Below the pieces are notes generated by a model. The model saw nothing but the letters and a program-made list of their open reading frames with translations, did not search any database and was not told the origin of the DNA. DNA of 64,000 nucleotides from Bacillota bacterium (GTDB lineage: Bacteria; Bacillota; Dethiobacteria; DTU022; UBA8154), in assembly GCA_012798755.1 (NCBI GenBank), contig JAAZMP010000009.1:1-64000 (forward strand). The letters are read 5' to 3'. Both the position numbers and the translations under genes were made by a program. Within the stretch, counting starts at the first letter, position 1. Every line of letters starts with the position of its first letter. Below, piece after piece: positions 63,271 to 64,000 of this stretch.

Positions 63271-64000
63271 TTATTCCTGAGGTTCCTCCGGGGCAACAGC
63301 ACATTCCCTGGCTACAACAAAATGGGGTTTTATATCTAAACGATGTGTAGCCTGTACAAAGCGAACTGTACCGGTCATGCTTCTCATAACGACAGAATGA
63401 GTGGAAGCCTCGTTTCCGGCATACCTTACTCCCTTGAGCAGATCTCCGTCGGTAATGCCGCTGGCTGCAAAAATCACATCGTCGCCTTTGACAAAATCAT
63501 CCATGAAAAGCAGCTGTTCCGGTTCTTTCAAACCCATTTCTTTAATTCTGTTTCTATCCTGTTCATTATCCGGAAGAAGCCTTCCCTGCAATTCTCCGCC
63601 GAGACATTTTAACGCCGCCGCCGCCAGGACTCCTTCCGGGGCTCCCCCGATGCCTAGCAGAATATCCACGCCAGCCCATTCCACCGCAGTGGCAATTGCA
63701 GCAGAAACATCGCCATCACTGATCAGTTTTACACGAACACCAAGATGTCTGAGTTCTTTGATAATATGTTCGTGCCGGGGCCTATCCAAAAGGATAGCCA
63801 CAATATCCTCTGTTTTTTTCCCCAAAGCCGAGGCTACCTGCCGAATGTTTTCCTCCACGGAGGCATCCAGGTCAATATGCCCCGCCGCCTTGGGGCCCAC
63901 AGCAATTTTATCCATGTAAATGTCTGGGGAATGCAAAAGACAATTCCGAGGAGCTACGGCCAGAACGGACAGGGCATTGGGAAGACCTTTGGCAACCAAG
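63271..64000 (-). CDS. glpX: class II fructose-1,6-bisphosphatase (GlpX), partial
   Basis: YMDKIAVGPKAAGHIDLDASVEENI, LLGIGGAPEGVLAAAALKCLGGELQGRL, SGITDGDLLKGVRY; N-terminus beyond window. Confidence 0.94.
   Translation of the reverse strand, partial: LVAKGLPNALSVLAVAPRNCLLHSPDIYMDKIAVGPKAAGHIDLDASVEENIRQVASALGKKTEDIVAILLDRPRHEHIIKELRHLGVRVKLISDGDVSAAIATAVEWAGVDILLGIGGAPEGVLAAAALKCLGGELQGRLLPDNEQDRNRIKEMGLKEPEQLLFMDDFVKGDDVIFAASGITDGDLLKGVRYAGNEASTHSVVMRSMTGTVRFVQATHRLDIKPHFVVARECAVAPEEPQE

Overview
The window is chromosomal DNA from a spore-forming, probably anaerobic Firmicute (Clostridia-like), inferred from SigG, SpoIIR, BofA, Gin and SPOCS/LysM proteins, an anaerobic cobalamin pathway and a V/A-type ATPase. 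Main blocks: ricT/holB/tmk/gin/guaB (-); CAP-domain and SPOCS+LysM proteins; cobU-cobS; a c-di-AMP (ydaO-type) riboswitch followed by an Ehu-like (ectoine-family) ABC importer; bofA; a DUF2335 pair; an 8-gene cbi operon (-) behind a cobalamin riboswitch; a frameshifted Rpn-family nuclease gene; a divergent btuCD-cbiK-SBP-nitrilase operon behind a second cobalamin riboswitch; a third cobalamin riboswitch ahead of an ABC importer whose binding protein carries an FMN-binding domain; a MarR gene; a vapC toxin gene with a decayed antitoxin; a nine-gene V-type ATPase operon; comEB/glyA/rpiB/ywlE/tsaC; larC; a Na/Pi symporter; spoIIR-sigG; and prmC/flavoprotein/nikR between inverted copies of a ~215-bp palindromic repeat, then prfA/DUF1385/rpmE/M23/rho/glpX. 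Most notable points: (1) prmC appears flipped between inverted repeat copies; (2) the FMN-bind/periplasmic-binding-protein fusion under a B12 riboswitch; (3) the c-di-AMP riboswitch ahead of an Ehu-like importer; (4) poly-A frameshifts in the Rpn gene and the antitoxin remnant. All calls come from reading the sequence and the supplied ORFs; no database search was run.
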